Source: Flavobacterium lotistagni
Lineage (GTDB): Bacteria > Bacteroidota > Bacteroidia > Flavobacteriales > Flavobacteriaceae
Length of the DNA: 64,000 nt
Assembly: GCF_011392125.1 (NCBI RefSeq)
Contig: NZ_JAAJBU010000001.1
Span: forward strand, 372,001-436,000
Direction: 5' to 3'
Shown here: piece after piece, positions 38,308-47,721 of the stretch
Numbering within the stretch: position 1 is the stretch's first letter
Layout of the letters: each line of letters opens with the position of its first letter
Program-made: the position numbers and the translations under genes
The notes under the pieces: generated by a model
What the model was told of the DNA's origin: nothing
The model's database searches: none
Seen by the model: the letters and a program-made list of their open reading frames with translations, nothing else

Positions 38308-39651
38308 CTACTGTTTAAAACCGATAATGTTCTGATAATATAGCAAGGCATTACCATCGGTAAGCAGCGAAATAAAGTGGCAAATATGTAGCAAACGGTC
38401 GTATAGACTTTCTTTCTCAAAATGGTGCTTTTCAGGCAAAGTCTTCAGTAATAATTTGTCATAATTGGTTGCTCTGCCCTCGAATTGGTTATTGTAAGCA
38501 GTGATAAACTTATCGAGTAAAGTATTGATAATCTGATAGCCTTTCAGTTCTTTGTCGATGACCTCACGGCTCTGGTAAATGTTCTTCACACTGAGGGAAA
38601 TAATATCGTCCATCTGTACTTTGTACTTGCTTTTGTCGGTGAGCGCATACGGAAATTTTCCTTGCAAAATCGCTTCTTCATTTTCGATGAAAACCCGAAC
38701 CGCGTCATTAATCAAATTCCCGATAGCCAGTGCACGCAAATAACTGATGCGGTCTTCTCGCGTAGTGAGCGTTTTGTATTTCGCTGTATCGATGGTGTCT
38801 TTGACAAGTTTAATTAGGTACTCGAGCGCGTAATCCTCCGAAACCAAACCTAAGTTGATGCCGTCTTCAAAATCGATAATCGTGTAGCAGATATCGTCGG
38901 CAGCTTCTACCAGATACGCCAGCGGATGCCTTTCAAAACCAATGTCATTACCAGTTTTATTTGGAATCAGCCCGAGTTCTGAAGCAACTTCTGCAAAGAA
39001 TTCTTTATCGGCTTGGAAGAAACCGTACTTCTTATCAGAAATATTTTTAGTTGGTTTTTTCGGAAGGCTTTCTTTTGGATATTTGATGAACGCGCCTAAG
39101 GTAGCGTACGAAATCCTGAGTCCGCCTTCAATGCCCGGACGGCTGCCGGTAAGCACTGAAAACCCGTTGGCGTTGCCTTCAAAATCGATCAAGTCTTGCC
39201 ATTGCTTTTCGGTGAGCTGGTCTTTGAACCGCAAGCCTTTACCGATCGAAAAATATTCGCCGATGGCTTTTTCACCAGAATGCCCGAACGGCGGATTCCC
39301 GATATCGTGCGCGAGTGAAGCCGCAGCCACAATCGCCCCGAAGTCGTTCATATGGAAACCATGCACTTCGCTCAGGTACGGATACTTCTCGATGATTTTC
39401 TTGCCAACCAACCTGCCAAGCGAACGCCCGACGACCGAAACTTCCAGACTATGCGTAAGCCGCGTGTGCACGAAATCGGTTTTGGAAAGCGGAATCACTT
39501 GTGTTTTGTCTTGCAGGCTTCGGAACGCCGAGGAAAAGATAATGCGGTCATAATCGACTTCGAAGCCCAGGCGCGTATCGTCTTGCTCTTTGCGCAAACG
39601 TTTGCTAGTGTCGCCTTGTCGTTTGAGTGATAAAAGTTGTTCCCAGTTCAT
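38308..39651 (-). CDS. dgt: Deoxyguanosinetriphosphate triphosphohydrolase (dGTPase)
   Basis: 447-residue HD-domain enzyme that hydrolyses dGTP to deoxyguanosine and triphosphate. Metal ligands are seen in FVHTRLTHSLEVS (H), AAASLAHDIGNPPFGHSG (HD) and LVEAADDICYTIIDFEDG (D). The start MNWEQLLSLKRQ and the DYDRIIFSSAFRSLQDKTQV block are typical. Next to nrdA and nrdB it suggests local clustering of dNTP-pool genes. Some dGTPases restrict phages; nothing here shows that specifically. Confidence 0.95.
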   Translation of the reverse strand: MNWEQLLSLKRQGDTSKRLRKEQDDTRLGFEVDYDRIIFSSAFRSLQDKTQVIPLSKTDFVHTRLTHSLEVSVVGRSLGRLVGKKIIEKYPYLSEVHGFHMNDFGAIVAAASLAHDIGNPPFGHSGEKAIGEYFSIGKGLRFKDQLTEKQWQDLIDFEGNANGFSVLTGSRPGIEGGLRISYATLGAFIKYPKESLPKKPTKNISDKKYGFFQADKEFFAEVASELGLIPNKTGNDIGFERHPLAYLVEAADDICYTIIDFEDGINLGLVSEDYALEYLIKLVKDTIDTAKYKTLTTREDRISYLRALAIGNLINDAVRVFIENEEAILQGKFPYALTDKSKYKVQMDDIISLSVKNIYQSREVIDKELKGYQIINTLLDKFITAYNNQFEGRATNYDKLLLKTLPEKHHFEKESLYDRLLHICHFISLLTDGNALLYYQNIIGFKQ

Positions 39652-39660
39652 TGATGAATT

Positions 39661-39750
39661 TTTAGATTATTAGATTTTAAGACAGTAAGATTACAGGACA
39701 AAGATGTATCTCAAAATCGTACAGTCCTAAAGTCTTAAAGTCTTACAGTC
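39661..39750. repeat. Word-repeat element (AGTCTTA type)
   Basis: The left part has TTAGATTATTAGATTTTAAGAC and AGTAAGATTACAGGAC; the right part GTCCTAAAGTCTTAAAGTCTTACAGTC-like words. The two halves are imperfect complements, ending 6 bp before repeat copy D. Confidence 0.6.
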
Positions 39751-39755
39751 CCCAA

Positions 39756-39846
39756 TCCCTAGCCCTGATCGCAGCGACATCCTTTTACGTAGCCTTAACG
39801 AAGTAAAAGATACAGCGAAGAGCAGGTTCTCGGCTCCTGAAAAAAA
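39756..39846 (+). repeat. Dispersed structured element, copy D
   Basis: CCCTAGCCCTGATCGCAGCG..., central stem CTTTTAC / GTAAAAG (7 bp), 3' part CAGGTTCTCGGCTCCTGA as in copy B. It lies between nrdA (3' end) and dgt (5' end), in the opposite orientation to both. Confidence 0.8.
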
Positions 39847-39874
39847 TAAAACAGCTACCCAAAGATAGCTGTTT
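39838..39874 (-). terminator. Terminator after nrdA
   Basis: On the minus strand AAACAGCTA TCTTTGGG TAGCTGTTTT followed by ATTTTTTT. Confidence 0.8.
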
Positions 39875-39900
39875 AATCAGGATAGTAATCGTCCCAGTAA

Positions 39901-42315
39901 TTACGATCCACACATTTCGCAGTCGTCCGGCCCTGCGTTTCGGGCGCGTTCGATCATAGCTGCAAAATCTTCTGCCGACATTTCTCCGGTTTCGTTCGGC
40001 TCGGCTACCTCAACGGCGACGGCTTCTGAAATTGGTTCGGCTTTTTTATCGTTGTTCAGTGTAAACTTGATGGCGTCTACCGCTGACTTGGTTCTTAGGT
40101 AATACATTCCTGTTTTAAGGCCCGACTGCCAAGCGTAGAAGTGCATCGAGGTCAGTTTGGCATAGTTCGCGTCTTGCATGAACAAATTCAGCGATTGCGA
40201 CTGGTCGATGAAATAACCTCTGTGGCGCGACATGTCGATGATGTCTTTCATAGACATTTCCCAAACGGTTTTGTATAGTTCTTTAAGGTCTGCCGGAATG
40301 CCGTCGATGTTCTGCACCGAACCGTTGTGGCGCATGATTTCCTGCTTGATTTCCTCGTTCCACAAACCGCGCTGCACCAAATCTTCGAGCAAGTGTTTGT
40401 TCACGACGATGAACTCGCCGGATAAAACCCTTCTGGTGTAAATGTTTGAAGTGTAAGGCTCGAATGCTTCGTTGTTTCCTAAAATTTGTGAAGTGGACGC
40501 AGTCGGCATCGGTGCTACCAGAAGCGAGTTTCTAACGCCGTGCGCCATGACTTCTTTTCTGAGCGAAGCCCAATCCCAACGACCGGAAAGCTCTTCGTCT
40601 TTGAGGCCCCAAAGGTTGTGCTGGAATTCTCCTTGCGAGATCGGCGAACCCTTGAATGATGAGTAAGGTCCTTCTTCTTTGGCCATTTCCATCGAAGCGG
40701 TGACGGCAGCAAAGTATAAGGTTTCGAAAATATCCTGGTTAAGTTTTTTGGCTTCATCGCTAGTGAACGGCATGCGCAACAAAATGAACGCATCGGCCAA
40801 ACCTTGAACGCCCAATCCTACCGGACGGTGGCGCATATTCGAGTTTTCGGCTTCTTTAACCGGATAGTAATTTCGGTCTATGACTTTATTGAGGTTTCTG
40901 GTCACGCGCTTGGTCACGTTGAACAGCAACTCGTGGTTGAATGCGCCATTCTCAACAAACATTGGAAGCGAGATCGAAGCCAAGTTACAAACTGCAATTT
41001 CGTCATCAGAAGTATACTCCATGATTTCGGTGCACAGGTTCGACGAGCGGATCGTTCCTAAATTTTTCTGGTTTGATTTTCTGTTCGCCGCATCTTTGTA
41101 AAGCATGTAAGGCGTTCCGGTCTCAATTTGTGACTCGAGAATTTTCTCCCACAATTCGCGCGCTTTGATCGTTTTTCTTCCTTTGCCAGCGGCTTCGTAT
41201 CCGGTGTAAAGTTTATCGAATTCTTCTCCGTAAACATCGTACAACCCCGGGCATTCATTCGGGCACATCAAGGTCCAGGTGGAATCTTCCTGTACGCGCT
41301 TCATGAACAAGTCGCAGGTCCACATCGCGAAGAACAAATCACGCGCACGCATTTCCTCTTTTCCGGTGTTCTTTTTCAAATCGAGAAAATCGAACACATC
41401 GGCGTGCCAAGGCTCGAGGTAAATCGCGAAACTTCCCTTTCTCTTGCCGCCGCCTTGGTCTACGTAACGGGCCGTGTCGTTGAATACACGCAACATCGGG
41501 ACAATTCCGTTCGAAGTTCCGTTCGTGCCGCGGATGTATGAACCTGTTGCTCTCACATTGTGGATAGAAAGTCCAATTCCTCCGGCCGATTGCGAGATTT
41601 TTGCCGTGTTTTTAAGTGTGTCGTAGATACCGTCGATACTGTCGTCTTTCATTGAAAGCAAGAAACATGAAGACATTTGCGGCTTCGGTGTTCCTGCGTT
41701 GAAAAGTGTCGGCGTAGCGTGCGTGAAGAATTTCTTCGACATCAAGTCGTAAGTTTCGATTACCGCATCCAAATCATCTAAGTGGATTCCAACAGAAACC
41801 CTCATCAACATGTGCTGCGGGCGCTCTACGATTTTACCATTGATCTTCAAAAGGTAAGAACGCTCTAAAGTTTTAAAACCGAAATAATCGTAATTGAAAT
41901 CGCGGTTATAAATCACGTGGGAATCCAGAAATTCAGCATTGGCTTGAATCACCCTGTGCACTTCATCTGAAAGCAACGGCGATTGTTTCCCGGTTCTCGG
42001 GTTCACGTAATGGTACATTTCGTTCATCGTTTCTGAGAACGACTTGGTGGTATTTTTATGCAAATTCGAAATCGCGATGCGCGCGGCCAACTGGGCATAA
42101 TCTGGGTGTGCAATGGTCATCGACGCAGCGGTTTCGGCAGCGAGGTTGTCTAATTCAGAAGTGGTCACGCCGTCGTACAATCCCTCAATAACGCGCATGG
42201 CTACTTTTACGGCATCAACCAAATCGTTGAGACCATAACATAATTTCTTGATTCTGTCCGTGATTTTGTCGAACATGACCGGCTCTTTGTGGCCGTCTCT
42301 TTTTACTACATACAT
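39901..42315 (-). CDS. nrdA: Ribonucleoside-diphosphate reductase, alpha subunit (class I)
   Basis: 804 residues. An N-terminal ATP-cone ([20 protein letters not shown]) for overall allosteric control is followed by the ten-stranded barrel with [40 protein letters not shown] (catalytic cysteines and Asn/Glu) and the radical-transfer Tyr region near the C-terminus. The C-terminal tail ends CEMCGS, the swinging dithiol that reloads the active site. An ATG at 42351 would add 12 residues; MYVVKRDG at 42315 is preferred. It is 3' of nrdB, separated by repeat copy E and a second repeat. Confidence 0.96.
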   Translation of the reverse strand: MYVVKRDGHKEPVMFDKITDRIKKLCYGLNDLVDAVKVAMRVIEGLYDGVTTSELDNLAAETAASMTIAHPDYAQLAARIAISNLHKNTTKSFSETMNEMYHYVNPRTGKQSPLLSDEVHRVIQANAEFLDSHVIYNRDFNYDYFGFKTLERSYLLKINGKIVERPQHMLMRVSVGIHLDDLDAVIETYDLMSKKFFTHATPTLFNAGTPKPQMSSCFLLSMKDDSIDGIYDTLKNTAKISQSAGGIGLSIHNVRATGSYIRGTNGTSNGIVPMLRVFNDTARYVDQGGGKRKGSFAIYLEPWHADVFDFLDLKKNTGKEEMRARDLFFAMWTCDLFMKRVQEDSTWTLMCPNECPGLYDVYGEEFDKLYTGYEAAGKGRKTIKARELWEKILESQIETGTPYMLYKDAANRKSNQKNLGTIRSSNLCTEIMEYTSDDEIAVCNLASISLPMFVENGAFNHELLFNVTKRVTRNLNKVIDRNYYPVKEAENSNMRHRPVGLGVQGLADAFILLRMPFTSDEAKKLNQDIFETLYFAAVTASMEMAKEEGPYSSFKGSPISQGEFQHNLWGLKDEELSGRWDWASLRKEVMAHGVRNSLLVAPMPTASTSQILGNNEAFEPYTSNIYTRRVLSGEFIVVNKHLLEDLVQRGLWNEEIKQEIMRHNGSVQNIDGIPADLKELYKTVWEMSMKDIIDMSRHRGYFIDQSQSLNLFMQDANYAKLTSMHFYAWQSGLKTGMYYLRTKSAVDAIKFTLNNDKKAEPISEAVAVEVAEPNETGEMSAEDFAAMIERARNAGPDDCEMCGS

Positions 42316-42372
42316 AGAGTTAGGTTTTAGTGGAGCAGCAAATCCCTTCACTGGCCCGGGTATTTGTAATTG

Positions 42373-42461
42373 ATTTTTTTTGGAAGCTGTTCCCGCTGTT
42401 CGCTGTATCTTTTGCTTTTTAAAGAAAAAACCAAAAGGATGCCGCTGCCATCGGGGCTAGG
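42373..42461 (-). repeat. Dispersed structured element, copy E
   Basis: The minus strand reads CCTAGCCCCGATGGCAGCGG, the hairpin GATG/CATC, a central stem CTTTTG-G-TTTTT / AAAAA-G-CAAAAG (11 bp with one G-G mismatch), then CAGCGGGAACAGCTTCC and A8. It lies in the 322-bp nrdB-nrdA gap, in the same orientation as both genes. Confidence 0.85.
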
Positions 42462-42529
42462 CAATCCGGAGTTTAGGCGTGTAGATTTTGGATTGGCGTG
42501 TAAGTAAAAATGTCGATTTTGTTATATCT

Positions 42530-42596
42530 TGCAAAGACGCAAAGGCGCCAATAAAAAACTTTAAAGACTATTGAACTTTGAGGCTCTGCGTCTTTA
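42530..42596. repeat. Word-palindrome hairpin (AAAGACGCAAAG type)
   Basis: TGCAAAGACGCAAAGGCGCC faces ACTTTGAGGCTCTGCGTCTTT, imperfectly paired. It lies 43 bp after the nrdB stop and may form its 3' end. Confidence 0.65.
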
Positions 42597-42638
42597 CTTC
42601 GTCAGTTCGCTCCGCTCGGGTGCGAGAGAACATTTTTT

Positions 42639-43616
42639 CTAAAAATCAGCGTCAAATGAAATCTTTTGGGCGTCAGAATCGGTATTCATCACTCCGGCTT
42701 TCTGATATTCGGCCACGCGTTTTTCGAAGAAATTGGTTTTGCCCTGAAGCGAAATCATGTCCATAAAATCAAACGGGTTCGAAGCGTTGTATTCTCTAGT
42801 ACAACCCAATTCAACCAACAAACGATCTGCAACAAACTCGAGGTATTGCGTCATCAGTGTCGCATTCATTCCTATCAAGCTCACCGGCAAAGATTCGGTA
42901 ATGAATTCGCGCTCGATGTTGAGCGCATCTACGATGATTTCCTTGATTCTAGCTTTTGGCACTTTGTTGACCAAATGGTGATTGTGCAAATGCACAGCAA
43001 AATCGCAATGCACACCTTCGTCCCTAGAAATCAGTTCGTTAGAGAAAGTCAAGCCCGGCATCAATCCTCTTTTCTTGAGCCAGAAAATCGAACAAAATGC
43101 GCCCGAAAAGAAAATACCTTCTACAGCAGCAAAAGCAATCAATCTTTCAGCAAAAGAATCCGACTCAATCCAACGCAAAGCCCAATCTGCTTTTTTCTTG
43201 ATGGCCGGAAACACTTCAATCGCATGAAACAACTCGTTCTTTTCGGCTTCGTCTTTCACGTAGGTATCAATCAACAGCGAGTAGGTTTCGCTGTGGATAT
43301 TCTCCATCATGATCTGAAACCCGTAGAAAAATTTAGCTTCGGCGTATTGCACCTCGTTCACAAAATTCTCCGCGAGATTCTCGTTGACGATACCATCAGA
43401 TGCGGCAAAAAAGGCAAGTATGTGTTTGATAAAATACTTTTCGTCGGCGTTGAGCTTGTTGTTCCAATCAGATAAGTCTTGGTGAAGGTCAATTTCTTCA
43501 GCAGTCCAGAAACTGGCTTCCATTTTTTTATACCATTCCCAAATGTCGTGGTGTTTGATCGGGAATATCACAAAACGGTTCTTGTTTTCTTGAAGAATGG
43601 GTTCTATAACTGACAT
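42639..43616 (-). CDS. nrdB: Ribonucleoside-diphosphate reductase, beta subunit
   Basis: 325 residues, ferritin-like di-iron radical subunit. Iron ligands are seen in [19 protein letters not shown] (Glu/Asp), [16 protein letters not shown] (E..H) and [14 protein letters not shown]...[17 protein letters not shown] (E..H); a Tyr for the radical falls in the SETYSLLI-type helix. The C-terminus (residues after about 300) would dock into NrdA. An upstream ATG at 43652 would add 12 residues; [20 protein letters not shown] is taken as start. Confidence 0.95.
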   Translation of the reverse strand: MSVIEPILQENKNRFVIFPIKHHDIWEWYKKMEASFWTAEEIDLHQDLSDWNNKLNADEKYFIKHILAFFAASDGIVNENLAENFVNEVQYAEAKFFYGFQIMMENIHSETYSLLIDTYVKDEAEKNELFHAIEVFPAIKKKADWALRWIESDSFAERLIAFAAVEGIFFSGAFCSIFWLKKRGLMPGLTFSNELISRDEGVHCDFAVHLHNHHLVNKVPKARIKEIIVDALNIEREFITESLPVSLIGMNATLMTQYLEFVADRLLVELGCTREYNASNPFDFMDMISLQGKTNFFEKRVAEYQKAGVMNTDSDAQKISFDADF

Positions 43617-43814
43617 GGTGTTTGTGTGATTTTTGTGAGAATTTAACATCAAAAAAACGCTGCTTTTTGACTGCTACAAAGATGGCGTTTTGTCTCGGAT
43701 AATGAAAGTCAAACTTATCCACAATCGGTTCTAGTTTTTAACAAAAACTCATTTTAACACGTTTTTTCACTCGCTTTTTAAACTCCTGAAAAACAGTTAT
43801 TTAAAAATAAAATA

Positions 43815-43843
43815 AATAAAAAAGCGCCTGTTTTTGGCGCATT
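43815..43843 (-). terminator. Terminator after the DUF3109 gene
   Basis: On the minus strand TGCGCC AAAAACA GGCGCT followed by TTTTTTATTT. The rest of the 271-bp gap to nrdB (43617-43814) is AT-rich upstream region of nrdB; only a weak CATCTTTG box near 43681 is seen. Confidence 0.8.
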
Positions 43844-43887
43844 CAGAAGTATTGTTGTGCAGGCATAATTTTGCTATTAAGGCAGCA

Positions 43888-44475
43888 TTAGCGCCTACGG
43901 TTCGAGGGATTTTTTTTGAGTTCTTCGGCTACTTTTTCAAGCTCTGCATACCAGTCTTCCCCAAAGCGCCGAATGAGTGCTTCCTTGACAAATTTATAGA
44001 CGGGAACTTGTAGTTCTTTACCAAGAGAACAAGCGTCATCGCAAATCTCCCAACGGTCATAATTTACCGCAGCAAACTCAGTAAAATCCTTAACTCGAAT
44101 GGGATACAAATGACAAGACACCGGCTTTTTCCAATTCACAACACCTTGATTATAGGCTTGCTCGATTCCGCATAGGGCTGTTTTTCCGTCGAAGATGACA
44201 TAAGCACAGTCTTTCTCGTCGATTAGTGGCGTTTCAAAATCCTTGTCTGTGCCGATTCTCCAAGTGCCTTGCGCTTCAATTGCGGCAATCCCTTCTGGGC
44301 GTAAAAAAGGTTTTATTTTGGGGTAGATATCTTCTAAAATTTGCGTTTCTTCTTTACTTAAAGGAGCTCCGGCATCGCCATCAATACAACAAGCGCCGTG
44401 GCAGGCCGAAAGATTGCACACAAACTCTTTTTCTAAAATGTCTTCAGAGACGATGGTTTTTCCGAGTTGAAACAT
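43888..44475 (-). CDS. DUF3109 family Cys-rich protein
   Basis: 195 residues. Conserved Cys clusters: EFVCNLSACHGACCIDGDAGAPLS at the N-terminus, CAYVIFDGKTALCGIEQAY, KPVSCHLYPIRV and WEICDDACSLG. Similar CxxCxGxCC and CxxxP patterns occur in proteins with zinc or iron-sulfur sites (YkgJ-like), so a bound metal is likely; function unknown. The start at 44475 lies exactly 4 nt after a TATCTTTG -7 box, predicting a leaderless mRNA and excluding the longer frame from 44493. Confidence 0.9.
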   Translation of the reverse strand: MFQLGKTIVSEDILEKEFVCNLSACHGACCIDGDAGAPLSKEETQILEDIYPKIKPFLRPEGIAAIEAQGTWRIGTDKDFETPLIDEKDCAYVIFDGKTALCGIEQAYNQGVVNWKKPVSCHLYPIRVKDFTEFAAVNYDRWEICDDACSLGKELQVPVYKFVKEALIRRFGEDWYAELEKVAEELKKNPSNRRR

Positions 44476-44479
44476 GCGG

Positions 44480-44487
44480 CAAAGATA
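44480..44487 (-). promoter_or_regulatory. DUF3109 promoter -7 box, 4 nt from the ATG
   Basis: TATCTTTG followed by CCGC and then ATG on the minus strand. Confidence 0.65.
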
Positions 44488-44540
44488 CTTCAACTTTCAT
44501 AATGCCAAAGCAAAACAAGTAAATTAACAGCTAATTAATT

Positions 44541-46145
44541 TTAACGAGAAATGAGGATTTTGTGAACCGATCTAAGCCCATTGCTGTTTTCCAAATGGAT
44601 GAAATACAGGCCAGAGGAAACATGCTCCACATTCATTGTTTTAATGTCCGTCGCAACCCACTGGCTGATCAGAGCACATCGAATATCGAAAAGGCCTGCT
44701 TTGACAATGGCGGTTTGCGAAGATAAACTAATGCTGTTTTGCGCAGGATTTGGAGCAAGAGTTATCATTGGCTGATCGAATCCAAGTACAGCAAAACTAC
44801 CTTCTGCGCCATAAACCGATGAAAAATATTGCGTATTGTCGAAAGGCCCAGATTTTACACTTGTGATGAACTTGTAAGGAAGCCCGGGAAATGTACTCAG
44901 ATAACCTGCTGTTGCTTCATTCAGCGATAGCAAAACAGTTCCGTCTTCTTTTACCAAATTGGTATGATAATGACCTCCATCAAGCGTGTTGGAATTAATC
45001 GTGTAAGCCACCTCAAGTTGGTTGTCCTGATCTATTATATTTTCTGAAACCGAAACGTTGGTAATGGTTTCATCGAGACTGGACACAGCAACCGGAATGG
45101 TTTTCCACAAGGTGTGATCGCTGTTATAAACTTCAATCTGGTCGGCTGCATAGTTGTAATTATCGATATAGTATTTTTCACCGGAATTGTCAAGATTTAT
45201 TCTTTTCAATGTGCCTGAGTAGCTATGCTCTAAGTTAAAATCCGAAACTGAATATACCTCTGTGCGATAACTCACTATCACATCATCCTGAGAAACATCT
45301 GCAAATAATTTGGTCGACATTCCGTTCACCGCATTGACCCACATGTCTCTGACATCGGCAAAGGTCTTAAGTATCGTTCCGTTTTCATTGATTATACTGG
45401 CCGGTAGCGGCGGTTGAGTTACCAATGGCAAATAATAGCCATAGCCTAATTCAATCAGATTATCATCATTGATTTGCTTTTCAGACAGAAAATAAAGCCT
45501 CGAGAAACTGTAGCCTTGAGGCTTTATGAGCGGAATACTTTTCCAAAAAGAATAATCTGCGTTGTAAAGGTTTACGATTCCACTACCACGGTCAAAAACG
45601 CAGTATTTTTCACCCGAAACCTCAAGCCGCAACCTTTGGATATCATAATAATTCGCTTGAAAATAATGTTCCGGGAAAAAATCCGGAGCCGAGTAAACCG
45701 TCAGGCCCGACGCAGATGCGGCTAGCACCTTCACCTGAAGCCCACCGGTTTCATCCACATGCAGGTAACTACAGTTATCAACGCTTTTAAGCACCGCACC
45801 CGATTCGTCAACAATCTTACTTTGCGGAGACAAAGGAGACGAAGCATAAGAGGTGTAAGAAATCTCAATAGCGTCGTCAGGGTTAATTTTCGTTTGAGAA
45901 ACATGCGTTACAGCAACGTCGTAAGGATTGGGCAATGTAGATATTGGAACGGTTTTCCAAAGTGAATAATCTGCGTTATAAAAAACAATCGCACTATTGG
46001 CCTTGTCATACAGATAATATTTTTCACCTGAATTTTCCAATACAACCCTTGAAACTACACCATCGTAAAAAGTATGTTCATGTCCGATCTGGCAAAAAGA
46101 CAAAGCGCTAAAGAAAAGAAAAGGAACGAGTAATATTTTTTTCAT
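44541..46145 (-). CDS. Secreted triple-repeat protein with T9SS sorting domain
   Basis: 534 residues. Signal peptide 1-18 (ALSFCQ). Three repeats of about 150 residues start with LENSGEKYYLYDKANSAIVF, LEVSGEKYCVFDRGSGIVNL and LDNSGEKYYIDNYNYAADQIE; each continues with YNADYSLWKTVPI and a strand ending in ILKSF/VLLSL. The pattern suggests beta-propeller or beta-sandwich surface modules. A C-terminal T9SS type A sorting domain (from about 462: ITLAPNPAQNSISL...SGLYFIHLENSNG) directs export. No enzyme motif. It may be an adhesin or surface-binding protein. Confidence 0.88.
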   Translation of the reverse strand: MKKILLVPFLFFSALSFCQIGHEHTFYDGVVSRVVLENSGEKYYLYDKANSAIVFYNADYSLWKTVPISTLPNPYDVAVTHVSQTKINPDDAIEISYTSYASSPLSPQSKIVDESGAVLKSVDNCSYLHVDETGGLQVKVLAASASGLTVYSAPDFFPEHYFQANYYDIQRLRLEVSGEKYCVFDRGSGIVNLYNADYSFWKSIPLIKPQGYSFSRLYFLSEKQINDDNLIELGYGYYLPLVTQPPLPASIINENGTILKTFADVRDMWVNAVNGMSTKLFADVSQDDVIVSYRTEVYSVSDFNLEHSYSGTLKRINLDNSGEKYYIDNYNYAADQIEVYNSDHTLWKTIPVAVSSLDETITNVSVSENIIDQDNQLEVAYTINSNTLDGGHYHTNLVKEDGTVLLSLNEATAGYLSTFPGLPYKFITSVKSGPFDNTQYFSSVYGAEGSFAVLGFDQPMITLAPNPAQNSISLSSQTAIVKAGLFDIRCALISQWVATDIKTMNVEHVSSGLYFIHLENSNGLRSVHKILISR

Positions 46146-46267
46146 AAGCCTGCGGATGGTTTTAAATCATAAATATATATAAAATTAACTGCATGTACTA
46201 CATCCGGAAGAAAAGTTAATCCTTTCAAAATTAACCTCGTTTTGGCATTTGCCCGCTGTAGATTGAA

Positions 46268-46275
46268 TACTTTTG
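46268..46275 (+). promoter_or_regulatory. Promoter -7 box of marC operon
   Basis: TACTTTTG, 18 nt before the ATG at 46294. The longer frame from 46273 overlaps it and is rejected. Confidence 0.6.
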
Positions 46276-46293
46276 CCAAGAAAAACAACCTAT

Positions 46294-46869
46294 ATGAATT
46301 TCGATTTAAGAGAAATTGCCACAGTCAGCATGGTGCTTTTTGCAGTTATTGATATCGTCGGAACTATTCCGATTGTCGTCGACTTGCGCAACAAACACGG
46401 CCACATCGAATCTGAAAAAGCGACTTTAGCGGCGGCAGTAATCATGATTACATTCCTTTTTGTTGGCGAAGGTTTATTGAAATTAATTGGGATTGATGTG
46501 CATTCCTTTGCTGTGGCGGGTTCATTCGTTTTGTTTTTCATTGCCTTGGAAATGATTCTGGGCATCCGGATTTACCGCGACACCGAAGCGAGCTCTGCCT
46601 CTATAGTTCCGTTGGCTTTCCCTTTGATTGCCGGCGCGGGCACGATGACCACTTTGCTTTCTTTGCGTTCGCAGTTTTACACTGAAAATATTTTAGTGGC
46701 TATTTTGTTGAATATTGTCTTAGTATATGGCGTTTTGAAATCGTCGGCCAAAATCGAAAAAATGCTCGGCCAAACCGGTCTGGGCGTGATTCGGAAAACC
46801 TTTGGCGTGGTGCTTTTGGCCATTGCTGTTAAGCTTTTTGCCTCAAATGTCAAAGGCTTGTTTGTTTAA
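46294..46869 (+). CDS. MarC (UPF0056) family membrane protein
   Basis: 191-residue inner-membrane protein with six hydrophobic segments. The MarC/NAAT pattern is present: FAVIDIVGTIPIVVDL, GIDVHSFAVAGSFVLFFIALEMILG, PLAFPLIAGAGTMTTLLSL and IRKTFGVVLLAIAVKLFASNV. MarC proteins are putative transporters of unknown substrate; an early link to multiple antibiotic resistance was not upheld. First gene of a three-gene run (MarC, two-TM protein, FAD protein). Confidence 0.92.
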   Translation: MNFDLREIATVSMVLFAVIDIVGTIPIVVDLRNKHGHIESEKATLAAAVIMITFLFVGEGLLKLIGIDVHSFAVAGSFVLFFIALEMILGIRIYRDTEASSASIVPLAFPLIAGAGTMTTLLSLRSQFYTENILVAILLNIVLVYGVLKSSAKIEKMLGQTGLGVIRKTFGVVLLAIAVKLFASNVKGLFV

Positions 46870-46905
46870 TTGATTTGTATTATTTTTCACCCAAATTTCA
46901 ACCAC

Positions 46906-47106
46906 ATGAAAATTTTTACTACGATATTGGTGGTAATCGCCATAGCCTTAATTGTCTTCAATATTACTTTGCTGGATTTTGACCATCTGTTCGAAGGCAA
47001 TAGCGTCGTTGCTCTAATTGGGATTGTCGCTTCGATTTGCGCGGTTTGCATTTTGCTAATTTTTCGGATGTCGAAGATGATTGTCGAAAAAACCAAAGAC
47101 CAATAA
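46906..47106 (+). CDS. Small two-TM membrane protein
   Basis: 66 residues with two hydrophobic helices (FTTILVVIAIALIVFNITLL and VVALIGIVASICAVCILLIF) joined by a short loop DFDHLFEGN; the C-terminus is positively charged. No known family. It is cotranscribed between MarC (37-bp gap) and the FAD gene (no gap: TAA is followed directly by ATG). A longer frame from 46870 is unlikely. Confidence 0.75.
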   Translation: MKIFTTILVVIAIALIVFNITLLDFDHLFEGNSVVALIGIVASICAVCILLIFRMSKMIVEKTKDQ

Positions 47107-47721
47107 ATGACATTCGACGTCTTAATTATCGGAGGCGGCGTGGCAGGCGTTTCTTGTGCACTCGTCTTGGGTTCTGCCCATAAAAAGCCATTTGTTACCG
47201 ATAAAAAAATCGGCCTGATTGCCCACCAAAAAACTTCATCTTTACAGGAAGCCTTATTTAATAACGCCTACGGAATAACACCCGGAACGCTCGGCGCTGA
47301 TTTATTGACCCATAGCCTAGAGCAATTGTCCGACTTATACCCGCACGTTCGTCAAATCGAAAATGAAAAAGTAATACGGATTGAAGGGGATTTTCCTGAA
47401 TTTAATGTGGTTACCAATAAAAACACTTACGTTGCAAAAACCATTGTAGTGGCTATTGGCTATTCTAACACTTTTGATATTCAAGGATTGATGGACTTCG
47501 TTGCGCCGCATCCGAAAGCGGTGAAAGAAAAACAACGCATTTTCCTTCGCAATGATGACCACAAAGTAGCCGACGGAATTTACGCCGCCGGAACACTCGC
47601 CGGTTGGCGCAGTCAGCTCTCAATTGCAGCCGGAAGCGGAGCCGCCGTAGCCACCGATATTCTGACTTTATGGAACGACGGCATCGATTCGCAAAGCCAC
47701 GACAGCATCAAGAAAGTTTAA
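47107..47721 (+). CDS. Single-domain FAD-binding oxidoreductase-like protein (thioredoxin reductase type)
   Basis: 204 residues. The FAD-binding start VLIIGGGVAGVSCALVLG (GxGxxG) and the closing ADGIYAAGTLAGWRSQLSIAAGSGAAVATDI motif are those of thioredoxin-reductase-like flavoproteins. The inserted NADPH domain and the CxxC redox pair are missing, so it cannot work as a normal thioredoxin reductase. It may be a flavin carrier or act with a separate reductase. Its stop overlaps the convergent S41 protease stop (shared TTAA). Confidence 0.85.
   Translation: MTFDVLIIGGGVAGVSCALVLGSAHKKPFVTDKKIGLIAHQKTSSLQEALFNNAYGITPGTLGADLLTHSLEQLSDLYPHVRQIENEKVIRIEGDFPEFNVVTNKNTYVAKTIVVAIGYSNTFDIQGLMDFVAPHPKAVKEKQRIFLRNDDHKVADGIYAAGTLAGWRSQLSIAAGSGAAVATDILTLWNDGIDSQSHDSIKKV

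Noticed and set aside
38308-39651. dgt as part of an anti-phage system
   Set aside because: It has no accessory defence genes beside it and sits next to nrdA/nrdB, consistent with housekeeping dNTP control.
43617-43814. NrdR boxes upstream of nrdB
   Set aside because: I could not find a convincing pair of NrdR-type palindromes in this AT-rich region.
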